The notes beneath the pieces were generated by a model. The model saw only the letters and a list, made by a program, of their open reading frames with translations, searched no databases and was not told the origin of the DNA. This document shows, piece by piece, positions 35,030 through 46,921 of a DNA stretch of 64,000 nt. Position numbers and translations under genes: made by a program. How positions within the stretch are numbered: the first letter of the stretch is position 1; each line of letters starts with the position of its first letter. The DNA comes from Achatina immaculata (Eukaryota; Mollusca; Gastropoda; Stylommatophora; Achatinidae). Where the stretch lies: positions 14,976,282 to 15,040,281 of the forward strand of contig CM019701.1 of the NCBI GenBank assembly GCA_009760885.1, written 5' to 3'.

Positions 35030-36640
35030 ATACTGGTAAAATTGACTAAGTTTTGATTTAAACACCCAGTACCAGCCCCACAACTAAATGTCAACCTAGA
35101 TGAAATTAAATTGCATGAAACTGAAACAGCAGTGAATTTAATGGCTAACAACAAAGCTGCAGGTGAAGATGAAATAACAGCTGAGATGCTAAAAGCTATC
35201 AATAGTGACAACATGAGACAACTACAGAGAATGTTTAACAAGATTTGGAAATAAGAAAAGGTCCCTTCTAATTGGAAGAAAGGAATCATTGTTAAAATAC
35301 CAAAAAAGGGCAACCTTAGTGACTGTAACACCTGGAGAGGAGTAACCTTAATATCAGTTGTGTCAAAAGTATTTTGCAAGGTCATTTTGAATAGACTCAA
35401 AGATATAGTGGATACTGCAATGAGAGAAGAACAAGCAGGATTTCGAAAAGGGAGAAGCTGTCTCGACCAGATCTTTACTCTCAGAATAATACTTGAAGAA
35501 CATATTGAAAAGCAGAAACCATTAATACTGAACTTCATAGATTTTAAAAAGGCATTTGATAGCATACACAGAGATTCATTATGGAGAATTTTATGTCTAT
35601 ATAGAATGCCATCTAAAATTGTCAAATCATTAAGGACTTATATAATGGATATGGTTGTGCAGTCAAGACAGAAGAAGGGATGAGTGAATGGTTCCAGATT
35701 GAAACAGGCGTGAAACAAGGATGTATACTGTCTCCTTTACTTTTTGGGATTACAATAGACTTCATAATGAAAAAATGCTGCACAGGTAACACAGGTATTG
35801 ACTGGGTACATGGGACCCAACTAGAAGATCTTGATTTTGCTGATGACATAACTCTTATCAGTAATAATGTGAATTCCATGCAAGAAAAAACAGATAGCCT
35901 GTCTTCACTGGCTAGCAAAATAGGACTTGAAATTAACAAGGACAAAACAAAAATAATGAAAATTCCCATCAATCAAAATGGAAAAATACACATAGAAGGG
36001 ACAGATATTGAAGAAGTCAATCAATTTGCATACCTTGGCAGCTACATAGACCAGGATGGTGACATTAGAAAGGAGGTTAGGATCAGAATTGCGAAAGCAG
36101 CATCAATCTTCAAGAATCTTGAGAACATATGGAATTCAAAAGTTATAAGCACAAAAACCAAGTTAAGACTATTCAATTCAAATGTAATATCCACCCTCAT
36201 TTATGCATGCGAAAGCTGGAAAACAACTAAATAAATAGAAAAGAAATTAGACTCTTTTGAAAACAAATGCATAAGGAAAATACTCGGCATCAAGTGGAAT
36301 GAATTCAAGAACAATGCAGAGATAAGACAGATGACTGAACAACAACCAGTCTCATGGGTGATCAGGAAAAGGAGATGGACATATGTTGGTCACTTGATGA
36401 GAAGAAATGATCAGAGAATCCCAAAACAAGCTATCAAGTGGAACACAACAGGCCGAAGAAAAAGGGGCAGACCGCGTGAAACTCTGAAGAGGACATTATT
36501 AAGAGAGGCCAAGTTAACAGGCATAAAATCCTTTGATGAGGTTGAAAGACTCGCCGAAGACAGGAAAAATTGGCGAACTACTTTGCGAGCCCTATGTGAC
36601 GTTTAACGGCACGGGAAGGATATAAGATATAAGATATAAG
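35030..36640 (+). pseudogene. LINE family A: nearly intact reverse transcriptase and C-terminal domain
   Basis: Copies element RNA into DNA at the insertion site when intact. Visible in order: NNKAAGEDEITAEMLKA, WKKGIIVKIPKKGNLSDC, WRGVTLISVVSKVF, EEQAGFRKGRSCLDQIFTLR, NFIDFKKAFDSIHRDSLW, GVKQGCILSPLLFGITIDF, LDFADDITLISNNVNSM (catalytic FADD), FAYLGSYIDQDGDIRKEV, STLIYACESWK, then RRWTYVGHLMRR and WNTTGRRKRGRPRETLKRTL. Lesions are few: a stop at 35252-35254, a frameshift near 35665 and a stop at 36232-36234. The endonuclease domain is missing, so it is 5' truncated. The RT resembles RTE-type elements common in marine invertebrates; the clade is inferred. The 3' end has a short ataagatataagatat tail. 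Confidence 0.9.
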
Positions 36641-36961
36641 ACTGAAAAGAAAAGTAAAGTAAACGTTACTGGGACGTTTAACGAAACAACGAAAAGTTAG
36701 AGAACTCAGCAATTACAGGCTGACGCATGAAAAGATGAAATAAAATACATTGAGAGAAACTGAGAGAAATGAAGGAACACTATGAACTGAGAGATTAAAT
36801 ATACGCAACAGAAATTATATTAATGTCAAGGAAGGGCAGTATGAAACAGAACAAAAAGCGATCGCCAACTCACACCTGAACGTAGCTGTTTTTAATAAAT
36901 GAATAACAAATTAATATAGCAGTGCTTTCACATCGTTCCCATCTGTGCCTTGTTCCATAAC
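36641..36961. other. Stretch without recognisable gene
   Basis: Unassigned AT-rich sequence. Confidence 0.5.
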
Positions 36962-37255
36962 TTCTTCTTCTTCTTATTCTGCTATCTGCAAGCTGATGTT
37001 CTCTGCAATCAACGCGCTAAAGATGTTGCAGCACAGTTTCATGTCGGATTGGGAGCAGGTTATGGCAGGCTATTCTTTCAGTCCCTGAGTGAAGCTAAAA
37101 AAAGCAGAGGGCGTGCAGTACTTCTTTAGCAGGCTCCACCACCGCCACAGAAAGTATGACAATCCCTGCCCTGTTGGCCAGGCCAGGCGTGTTACTTCAG
37201 GTACCGATGGAGAGGTAAGACAGGGTCTTCGCCAGCCTTGACGTAAGCATGTCAG
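36962..37255 (-). mobile_element. SINE-like GAA-tail family, copy 2
   Basis: Starts on the + strand with cttcttcttcttattct (a GAA tail on the minus strand) and shares gtacttctttagcaggctcc, ggattgggagcaggttatgg and ccgatggagaggtaagacag with the other copies. Confidence 0.65.
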
Positions 37256-37794
37256 CTATGAGTCGTCAAATGCCAAAACTGGACAGGTTCTTCGCCCTCA
37301 CTTTCCTATCGTATGCCTCTTGTAAGCTCTGGGTCATGCTGGCCCGCCACGAGAGAATCTTTACTACGCCCTGGCCAGTTGAATGACTAACAGTTTCTAG
37401 CACTTCTCATGAGATTCCACTTGACTTCCTCTCAAGCTAAAAAATACTAGTTAGTTTCCAACTGCACGCCAGGACCTGCCCGCCATTTGCGTCGGTTTGT
37501 ATGAGTTAATGTGGCGTTGTTTCAAAACAGTGAGTCAGCAATGTAATCTCATCGAAATATTTAGAAAGACGCAGAAATGTTGAGGGGAAAAACTTCTTCA
37601 ATGTAAATTTAAGGCTGACTGTTAGGCTTATCCGGTAACTTACTTCTCGTCCAGCGTCTGTGGTCTGCAGTCTGCCGCCGCCCTTACATTGTTCACAGAT
37701 TTGAAATCTCATCGTTTCAGCCAGTCAGTATACAGGGCAGACTCGTAACACCATAATCAGCTTGTTCCGTCTCCCCCCTACAACATGAAGGCTG

Positions 37795-38765
37795 TTCTGC
37801 CATCACGTGCGTCCTCCAGAACGAAGTTTGGCGGCAATGAATCCCCAGTTCCCTCGCTCCCTCGCGTTGATGAGTGCCACTCAGACAGGCTGTATCCTGT
37901 CCAATCTCATGTGTTATCTTCCCATCTACATCTCTGTCTTCCTCTTGCTCTTTTTTTTCCCTTCCACCTTTCCTTCTAGTATAGTCTTCAGTTTATTGTT
38001 ATGTTTTTTTTATATGGCCAAAATATTTTTGTTTTCTTGATCTTTACTTCTCTGAGAAGTTCACGTTGGACTTGGAGCTGTTCTAAAACTTGCGCATTTG
38101 TTCTTTTTTTCATTCCTTATGGTATATGATCTAGTTTTTGTATAACCACATTTCTGCTGCATTAATCTTTCTCTCCATTTTTAGTTTTGAGTCCAGATCT
38201 CTGCTCCATACAGTAAAACAGAGTGGATATAGCATTTTACAAATCTTAATTTTGTTTTTATGGGCAGATTTCAAGATAACAGCACTGTCTTCATGGTGTT
38301 GAATGTATGTTTTGCCATTCCTATTCTTTTCTTTAACTTCATCTCACATCTCCCATCTTTATTTAGTGTAAGCCCTAGGTAGCTGTAGTTTGTCACTTGT
38401 TTTAGTCTTTCTTTGTTTACGATTATATCCATATGTGGCATCTGGTCTTTCCTGGTGAACACCGTTACTTTGGTCTTCTTGATATTAATCTCGAGTCCCC
38501 GTTCTTGGCTTGTGTTGTGTATCATATCTTTTAATTTCTGTTAGTTCTGTGTGTTCTCTGTTAGAAGGACTGCATCACCTGCATTTTTAGAAGGACTGTA
38601 TCATCTGCATATCTTACAGTTATTTTTAACATCTCTTTCCCCCTATGTTCAGCCATGATAATTCACTTGAGTGTTTGAAGATTGAAGAAGTGTGTGAATG
38701 TTGAAGAAGTGTTTGAAGGTTGAATAGACATGGAGACAGAACATCCTTGTCTCCCTGCCCTCTTT
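37795..38765 (-). pseudogene. LINE RT fragment, reverse strand
   Basis: On the minus strand: LEINIKKTKVTVFTRKDQ, VTNYSYLGLTLNKDGRCEMK, KKRIGMAKHTFNTMKTVL, and after several frame breaks a last segment ARERGNWGFIAAKLRSGGRT. That ending matches the end of the 56665 copy (WRFIAAKLPWGETA), so the two are probably one family. Multiple stops and frameshifts. Confidence 0.75.
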
Positions 38766-39929
38766 TCTGGTATGTTTGTTGATGTCACAGTGCCGTATCA
38801 GCTATTATTATTATTATTATTATGCAACTGAAATTCTCTAATCCGGCATGTCCTTTATACTGTCTTAACCGTTGTCCGTCTATTTCTTTTGTGCCTTGAA
38901 ATTTCCGCTCCAAGATAACTTTCAGGAAATGTTTTTTTTTTTCTTTATGTAAATATGTCCAAAAAATTCTACAAATGCCTGCATCAAAAACTTCACTAAC
39001 AACAATAGCAGCAGCAGCAACAAAACAAAAATACATTAAGACATGCAGAAAACATGAATAGAACATTATAAAGATCTTTCAAGATCTTTCAACACATGCT
39101 CTTGAGTTTTTGATTACTTTCACGAGCTTTCTTGAGCCCTCTGCAATTATTCGTTTACGTTTTAATTAATTTAGCGGCTGAATTCAGGATCCGGATATTA
39201 ATAATTAGCATGCCTGTAAAATTATTGCAATTAATTATGTAAAAGGACAGGCCACTGGTGGTTCGCCGCGACCCTCCAAAAATATGTTTCACGAACGCCA
39301 TTAGTGTCAGACAGACTGAAGCGCAGGCCTACATATTTATCATATCTAAGTTGTTCACGTAAGCTAAAATAAATGTGTCAGAGCTATACAGCCATGAGAA
39401 CAAAACACACAACAACAACAACAACAACAAAATTTGCAAAGATTTCTAATAAGTGAATCAATGGGGTTTTCAAGTAACCTGTTGAGATCGTTTCTAAAAA
39501 CCCTGCGACCTACATATGCTTCCTGCCGCCCACAGGATTCACGTTCTCTCTCTTTTTTTTTTTTATTTGGAGCTGCAAGGGTTAACAATGTGGGCGGTTA
39601 TTACAAACGTATTTAATTACGTAATGTTTTGCGCAGGAAAGACACGTTGCTTTTGCCAACCCTGGTTCATAAATTCTTGAATCGCATGGCTCTTGTCCTG
39701 AATGATAACTATAAACTATAGAATATACAGCTGGCCCAGTCTGCCAATCATCTGATAAACGATTTTTCGTCAAGAGCCAAACGTCCTTCCGTCCGCCTCC
39801 TCTTTCAAGCGGCCATGTTGGATTTTTTGGGATCGCTGCTAACAGCTGTGATAAATAATGAGGTTGGGGTAAGGATTTCGGGGTAAGGGGGTTGGGATGG
39901 GGTTGCGGGATGATGACTGGGGGTCGGAC

Positions 39930-39930
<1 letters not shown>
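38766..39930. other. Stretch without recognisable gene
   Basis: Contains small (TTA)n at 38806-38822 and (CAA)n at 39409-39429. No coding signal was assigned. Confidence 0.5.

Positions 39931-39967
<37 letters not shown>
39931..39967. repeat. (GA)n microsatellite
   Basis: About 18 units. Confidence 0.95.
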
Positions 39968-39969
<2 letters not shown>

Positions 39970-40089
39970 AAATCGAAAAGAGGAGATTTGGAACTGGAAG
40001 GGAATAAAAAACTCTTATTTAACATTTGCTTCATGCTATACAGGTCAAGATACTAATACTCTGGTGAGAAACTTTGTGAATGAAGAAGC

Positions 40090-40705
40090 AGTCAATATGT
40101 AGGATATGGTATGAGGAGGAGTATGTAGGATATGGTATGAGGAGGAGTATGTAGGATATGGTATGAGGAGGAGTATATATGATATGGTATGAGGTGGAGT
40201 ATGTAGGATACGGTATGAGGAGGAGTATGTAGAATATGGTATGAGGAGGAGTATGTAGGATATGGTATGAGGAGGAGTATGTAGGATATGGTGTGAGGAG
40301 GAGTATGTAGGATATGGTATGAGGAGGAGTATGTAGGATATGGTATGAGGAGGAGTATGTAGGATATGGTATGAGGAGGAGTATATATGATATGGTATGA
40401 GGTGGAGTATGTAGGATACGGTATGAGGAGGAGTATGTAGAATATGGTATGAGGAGGAGTATGTAGGATATGGTATGAGGAGGAGTATGTAGGATATGGT
40501 GTGAGGAGGAGTATGTAGGATATGGTATGAGGAGGAGTATGTAGGATATGGTATGAGGAGGAGTATGTAGGATATGGTATGAGGAGGAGTATATATGATA
40601 TGGTATGAGGTGGAGTATGTAGGATATGGTATGAGGAGGAGTATGTAGAATATGGTATGAGGAGGAGTATGTAGGATATGGTATGAGGAGGAGTATGAGG
40701 AGGAA
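40090..40705. repeat. 26-bp minisatellite with 208-bp higher-order period
   Basis: About 23 units of gaggaggagtatgtaggata plus tggtat. A gtatatatgatatggtatga variant recurs at 40173, 40381 and 40589, spaced exactly 208 bp (eight units), with neighbouring variants in the same order. A 244-codon minus-strand open frame is an artefact. Confidence 0.95.
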
Positions 40706-40961
40706 GAACTGCGGTAACAGAGAGTACTGTTCTGGAGGTTGAGAGTGGGAAGAAATAAAGAACAATTTCTAAAATGGAAGAGAGGATCGCGAGAGAAAAA
40801 GACAGTGTTAGGAAAGAAAGATTAAGAAAAAGAAAAGATATAAAATTCAGGAAGCTAGGAATAACTATGGGAAAGTAGAAAGATTTATATGAAAGAGAGA
40901 AGAATATAGTGAAAAAGAAAAGGTTAAGGAAACAGAAAAGTTTTAGAAAGTCTGGGAAAAC

Positions 40962-41330
40962 TATGTCAGGTCTGAAGAAGTGCGTGAAGTACAAAAATTA
41001 TGTCAAGTCTGAAGAAGTATGTGAAGTACAAAAACTATGTCAAGTCTGAAGAAGTGCGTGAAGTACAAAAACTATGTCAAGTCTGAAGAAGTGCGTGAAG
41101 TACAAAAACTATGTCAAGTCTGAAGAAGTGCGTGAAGTACAAAAACTATGTCAAGTCTGAAGAAGTGCGTGAAGTACAAAAACTATGTCAAGTCTGAAGA
41201 AGTGCGTGAAGTACAAAAATTATGTTATGTGCGAAGAAGTGCGTGAAGTACAAAAATTATGTTATGTGTGAAGAAGTGCGTGAAGTACAAAAATTATGTT
41301 ATGTCTGAAGAAGTGCGTGAAGTACAAATG
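40962..41330. repeat. 37-bp minisatellite, ten copies
   Basis: Unit containing gtctgaagaagtgcgtgaag then tacaaaaactatgtcaa. Units at the right end read atgttatgtgtg instead. Confidence 0.95.
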
Positions 41331-41374
41331 ACTTAAGGAGAAATCTATAAAGAACTGGAGGAAAAATTATAGGG

Positions 41375-41470
41375 ATGCATTCAAGTTCTTCATAGCAAGT
41401 CTCAAGTCATGTTCTTCATAGCAAGTCTCAAGTCGTGTTCTTCATAGCAGGTCTCAAAGTCAAGTCTCAT
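41375..41470. repeat. About 30-bp tandem repeat, three copies
   Basis: Units carry gttcttcatagcaagtctca. Confidence 0.9.
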
Positions 41471-42035
41471 GACTGGGAGTCAGAAACATTACAAGGGTGT
41501 GCTCGTTAATAAATAAAGCTGCTCCTACTTTTTTTACCTTAAATAGTCGAATTCTTTCACATCTGTACAGCAGGCTGTCTGGAACAGCGGTCTATGAACT
41601 CTTCTATTCTTATTCATAGCTCACAGATTCCCAAGATGCGAAGGCCGCGTGAACTTTTGTTTGTTTGTTTGTTTGTTTTTTGTCTGCTTTTTGTTTAAGC
41701 AAACCTTGTTATCAAGAACGATAGATCACGTGGCTATGATAACACCCAACTGCTTTTTGATCTCTCATGTCGATTTGCAGACTAACTTCAGGCTTCCGTT
41801 CTGAAAAAGAAAAAAAAATCGATTCAGTACTTTTCTCCCACTATTTTTCCCATTGAAAAAAAAAACCAATTCAACTGCCGAGGAAAAGGAAAGATATGCT
41901 TATTTAAAAAAAAACTTTAACCAGCAACAGAAACGTGCGTGAATCATAAACGAAACAAAACAAGTTGAGGGTGTGTGAGGTACAGTAAACATGAGGACGC
42001 ACTAGTCCTTATCTTGTGCTAAATTTTGGCTGCTA
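41471..42035. other. Stretch without recognisable gene
   Basis: A short (TTTG)n at 41659-41678 and several poly-A runs. Confidence 0.5.
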
Positions 42036-42039
42036 ATGT

Positions 42040-42810
42040 CACAAACAGTATTACTGTCCACAACACATAAAGGAATGGAAAAAGTAACTATGTCAGTCCG
42101 TAAGAATAGTGAAGAGCAAAACCTTTATCTTAATGCGAAGAAAACTAAGTTGGTGACAACTGACAAAACAAACAAGCCAGCTGAAATATGTATCAATGAG
42201 GGAAAACTGGAAGAAGTGGAGAGTTTTGAATATCTTGGATCACTGCTAACTAATAATGAAAATACAATGAGAGAAATTAAAACGAGGACATCTATCGCTC
42301 TTCAGAAAGTAAAACAACTAAAGAATCTGTGGAGAGGAACAGACAGAACCACAAAAATAAGATTTTTAAGGCCATGCATCTTTCCCATTGCAACATATGC
42401 CTGTGAGACCAGGACACTTAACAAATTCTTACATGAATGCCTTTGAACGTAAATGCTACAGAGAGTTCTTCAAATATCATGGACACAAAAAAAGAACAAA
42501 TATATCTATACTACAAGAACTTAATATTGAAGAAGGCCGGCTAGTGTAGAGGATTAAATATAGAAAACTTTAATATTTTGGACACATTAAACGTCATGAT
42601 AATCTAGAGAAGACCGTCTTGGAAGGATACATCATGGGAAAAAGAAAGAGAGGAAGACCAAGGCGAAGATGACTGCAAGACATCGTTGATGATCTGCAAA
42701 TGGATGCATCAGCAGCAGGCCATCTTGCTCACAACCGAGAGGCCTACAGGAGTGCTGTTAGGGAGGCAAAGTTCCGCAAGGGACACGCAAATGAATGAAG
42801 TGATACAAAA
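42040..42810 (+). pseudogene. LINE family C, post-RT part
   Basis: Starts just after the catalytic box: VLLSTTHKGMEKVTMSVRKN, EQNLYLNAKKTKLVTTDKTN, FEYLGSLLTNNENTMREIK, LWRGTDRTTKIRFLRPCIFP. After frame breaks, codons for RNISILQELNIEE-like and EGYIMGKRKRGRP-like segments can be read. It ends gggacacgcaaatgaatg as other family C copies do, with only a minimal tail. Confidence 0.85.
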
Positions 42811-43047
42811 TCAAAACACGTTCCAGATAAACAATTACGTGTTGCGAAAGATGCTCGTACAAAGCAACCACACAAAGTGCAGGTTGAGTAATTCTGAAAA
42901 AAAAAATTAATTTTGAAAAATTGTGAAAAATTCTGAATAATTTTGAAAAAAATTTTTTTTTAAATACAATAAAACAAACTTCCAGAAAAACGCCTGAACA
43001 AAAGTTTAGGAGCTTTTCTGGGAGTTTGTTTTATAGTAATAACTGCA

Positions 43048-43190
43048 GAAGTTACCTGGAATGTTTTCTACAAATTCTGCTGGATGTCGACATGTTTTCT
43101 AGAAATTCTGCTGGATGTCGACATGTTTTCTAGAAATTCTGCTGGATATCTACATATTTTCGAGAAATTCTACTGAATGTCCACAAATTT
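43048..43190. repeat. 31-bp tandem repeat, about four copies
   Basis: Units contain tgttttctagaaattctgct and gatgtcgaca. The outer copies are diverged. Confidence 0.9.
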
Positions 43191-43266
43191 TTTTTTTTTA
43201 GAAAATGTTAAGATATGTCAATAAAAGTTCCGATAAAATGCAAAAGATACAAAAAAATTGCTTCTG

Positions 43267-43513
43267 CTTCTCCTTAATTTGCCATCTTCATCATTATTAT
43301 AGTCGTCTTTACCATCATTATTATTGTTGTCATAGTCATCATCATCGCAGTCGTCGTCATCATCATCATCGTCATCATCATCATCATCATCATCACTATC
43401 ATCATCATCACTGTAATCATCATCATCATCATTATCGTCATCATCATCATTACCATCATCATCATCACCATCATAATCATCATCACCATCATCATCATCA
43501 TCATCATCACCAG
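43267..43513. repeat. (ATC)n microsatellite
   Basis: About 240 bp of tcatcatc with gtc and att variants. Asp-, His- or Met-rich open frames are artefacts. It may be an expanded GAT-type LINE tail, but no LINE protein is seen beside it. Confidence 0.95.
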
Positions 43514-43519
43514 CAACAA

Positions 43520-44225
43520 TAAACAATATAGTATGATCCTATTCACTCTCTTCTGCCTACGCTCCCCTCCCGTTGACTGTTTGGAACTGCGTCTTCTCCG
43601 CATTCGACTCCCGCAATGATGTTGGAGTATTACAAGAGTGGAGCTGGACGAGAAGTTGGTCATAACGGAACGGTCACAATGGTTTGATTTCCTGAAATGA
43701 ACTCTAGTTAAAAAAAAAAAAACCAAAAACACCACAAAACCTTTACGGGGGAACGAGGAAGTTATAGTTCATCCACCTTCACACTTAAGTTATACTTTCA
43801 GGTCAGTTATCTGTGCTCCCAACCATGGACCGTCGTGCTCAGTAGACTTAGTCCGCTGAGCGTGAGCTTACAAAAACAATTAACAGGCCAGGTCTCGTGT
43901 CTCTGAATCAACAGTTTACACTCTGTGAACTCCAGAGTTTGCATGTGTAGAGTTGCCTCCCTTCCCATGCCATAATTTATGTTCTCGGGCTAAGAAAATC
44001 TGAGTGGCCAAGTGGTTTATGCAACTAAATTGATGGGTGGGGGGGGGGGGGAATCCTCGAATTTGAATCTAATCAGGTTCTAACCTTTTTCTTTTGAGGA
44101 AGGGGGGGGGGGGGGAAGAGGGGGTCCTTTTTTTCTTATTTATTTATTTATTTTTTTAAGCAGCGGTTACTTCTTTCATGTCCTATATCACTAGGTTGTT
44201 TTTGTTTTTATACAGCTTGTTTGCC
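43520..44225. other. Stretch without recognisable gene
   Basis: Two poly-G runs (about 44037-44051 and 44103-44115). No coding signal. Confidence 0.5.
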
Positions 44226-44227
44226 GT

Positions 44228-44650
44228 GTCACTCCTGCCAAAGTTGTGTTGCACAAACTAGTTGTATCCTGCCAAGGGTGTGTTGCACAAACTAGTTGTA
44301 TCCTGCCAAGGGTGTGTTGCACAAACTAGTTGTATCCTGTCAAAGTTGTGTTGCACAAACTAGTTGTATCCTGTCAAAGTTGTGTTGCACAAACTAGTTG
44401 TATCCTGTCAAAGTTGTGTTGCACAAACTAGTCGTATCCTGTCAAAGTTGTGTTGCACAAACTAGTTGTATCCTGTCAAAGTTGTGTTGCACAAACTAGT
44501 TGTATCCTGCCAAGGGTGTGTTGCACAAACTAGTTGTATCTTGTCAAAGTTGTGTTGCACAAACTAGTTATATCATGCCAAGGTTGTGTTGCACAAACTA
44601 GTTGTATCCTGTCAAAGTTGTGTTGCACAAACTAGTTGTATCCTGTCGAA
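44228..44650. repeat. 34-bp minisatellite, twelve copies
   Basis: Unit containing gttgtgttgcacaaactagt plus tgtatcctgtcaaa. Interspersed variants read gccaagggt. It abuts a LINE on its right. Confidence 0.95.
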
Positions 44651-44654
44651 ATGT

Positions 44655-45572
44655 GAGGGCAACAGAAGAATAATTTTAAATACTTTACAAAGCTATTCTA
44701 ACTAATGTTGTTCGAGAGAATATTCTAAGAACGATCATCACAGAACTAGGCATAAAAATTGTAGGATACAATATTAACAACCTGCTGACGACACAGTACT
44801 GATAGCTGAGAACCAACAAGACCTGCAAATTCTCTTGGATAAAGTCGCCAAAGAAAGTGAACAGAAAGGCCTTACTTTGAACATCAAAAAGACAGAGACT
44901 ATGGTTATATCTAAGAAACAGAATCCACCAGCATGCAGTATAAAATTATACGGAACTATTCTAAAGCAGGTGCAGAAATTCAAATACCTTGAAGCAGTAA
45001 TAACTTCAGATGGAAATGCAGAACAGAAATTAGGAACAGAATAACCCAAGCAAAGACTGCATTTCAGAGAATGAGAAACATATTATCCAACACATCCTTA
45101 TCATTGAATGTTAGAAAACGAGTCCTAAAATGCTATATTGAACCTATCTTGTTTTATGGAAGTGAATCATGGACAATAGGCAGGTCTGCACAAAAACCAT
45201 TGGAAGCAGCAGAAATGTGGTTTATTAGAAGAATGTTGCGAATCCCCTGGACAACAAAAATAACTAATGGAGAATGTATGAGAAGAGCTGGAGAGCCAAA
45301 AGAAAATCATATAAAAAAATAAGAGAGAGACAATGTACTTTCATAGGACATGCAATGAAAAGAGGGGGCATTGAAAATATTATAACAACAGGAAAAATAG
45401 AAGGAAGAAGATCAAGAAGAAGACCAAGAGAAATGATACTGGACAGTCTGGCGGGATGGTGTGAGAGGAGATCACCAACTGAGCTGATGGCCTGCGTGAA
45501 GGATCGTGTACTCTGGAGAAGCATAATAGCCAACGGCAGTCGACATGGCACCTGATGATGATGACGATGAAC
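44655..45572 (+). pseudogene. LINE family B, longest copy, GAT-type 3' end
   Basis: Runs from ENILRTIITELGIKIVGYN into ADDTVLIAENQQDLQILLD. The bases for the Tyr of the YADD box are deleted, shifting the frame. It continues LTLNIKKTETMVISKKQN, RVLKCYIEPILFYGSESWTI, EAAEMWFIRRMLRIPWTTKI, KIEGRRSRRRPREMILDSL and SRHGT plus stop, then tgatgatgatgacgatga. At least two frameshifts and one stop. This copy links the shorter family B tails to a reverse transcriptase. Confidence 0.85.
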
Positions 45573-45744
45573 TAGTGTTGTGACTCCCTCCGTCTCAGGG
45601 TGAAATTATTATATTCTAATTTCGTGATCGTTTTAAATGTTGTGTTTTCATAACATTCTCACAGACACACGCCTACTCTCAGGTACACGGATAGTTCTTT
45701 TTTTAAAATATCTCTTTAACGAAAACAAACATGGCCCTTGCCTA

Positions 45745-46140
45745 AGACTTCTTCTAAGTCCCGTGCCACGTGTCGTAGGCGATCATTTCTGTCCACAATT
45801 CCCTGTCTTTAGACTTGATTATAAGATCCGCTGGTGACTTTCTTCCTAGCCACACTGACAGCTCGTCCAGTAACTTCTCTCTCTGTCTTCCTCTGTCTCT
45901 TTTTCCTTCAGTTTTTTCCAGCTGCCACAATGTGTTCTAATTTTCCTCTTCTCAGAAAATGTCCTATAAATCTCACTTGTCTGCCTCTGATCTTTGCTGT
46001 AATTTGCTTTTTAACTCCAGCCTCTCTTAAGACTTCTACATTGTTTTTCTTGGCTGTCCATGGTATCTTCAACATCCTTCTTATAAACCACATCTCCGTT
46101 ATCTCCATTTGTCGCTGTAATCTCTTATTCATGGACCCTT
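45745..46140 (-). pseudogene. Diverged LINE family B-like tail, reverse strand
   Basis: On the minus strand: ITEMWFIRRMLKIPWTAKKN, VLREAGVKKQITAKIRGRQV, RFIGHFLRRGKLEHIVAAGK. After a frame break it reads LWTEMIAYDTWHGT and a stop. Compare SIIANASRHGT at the family B ends. No GAT repeat is visible at its end. Confidence 0.75.
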
Positions 46141-46145
46141 AAAGC

Positions 46146-46920
46146 AGAATTGGCTCGGTGTAACTCGGAATCTTGTTTCCATTGATATGGATCTGTTGCA
46201 AAATAAAACATCTAAGACATCACCTGAAATAAAATCAAAACAAATAAATTTTTAAGGAAAAAAATGAAACTGAATCACATTTTTTTAAAAGGGATATTAC
46301 TGAAATACGCAAATTTGTGAGTGGACATTAACCGGATATTTCCTTTTTTAAAATTTAGGACCGACGTGCAGACGACACAAATTATATAATTAGATAACCT
46401 TTTCACACTTTTTTTGATTAAGTAAATATACCGGGAATAAATTCATTGAGTTTGGTTATCAATTCATGCATAAAATATTCTTTTTACAAATTTCTCATAC
46501 ACTGCATTGTGTGTAAAAGGGCGGGGGGGGGGGGGGGGGGGAAGAGAATAAGATATAAATGACAAAACAGACAAAACTATAAAGGAACAGAAGGAGATGA
46601 AAGTCTCCGTGTATGAGAATGGATTAGAAATAGTTAATACCTCCATTCTCGTTATGATCTCGTAGTGTGCGAGATCACTCAGATATTCGGCCAATCAAAA
46701 CTGAGAATATCTGCTCTGCAAAGAAAGGCCCATCAGGGCGTTCTGGGTAAAAAGACTGTCGGTATAGTAAGAGGAAATTATATTCGCTTTAAAATCTGGC
46801 CTATTTAATCGGAGTTGAACAAAATTTTTTACTAGCAGAACGACAAAAACCGCAATAATTGCAATTCTAAATTTTCGTTCATAATAATGTACACACATTT
46901 GAAAAATATAAATTACAGTA
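46146..46920. other. Stretch without recognisable gene
   Basis: Contains a poly-G of about 20 (46520-46541). Otherwise AT-rich and unassigned. Confidence 0.5.
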
Positions 46921-46921
46921 A

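Noticed and set aside
40031..40765. 244-codon minus-strand His/Pro/Tyr/Ser repeat protein
   Set aside because: Artefact of the 26-bp minisatellite; overlapping frames are equally open.
43205..43735. His-, Asp- and Met-rich open frames (possible metal-binding protein)
   Set aside because: They follow from an (ATC)n microsatellite read in different frames.
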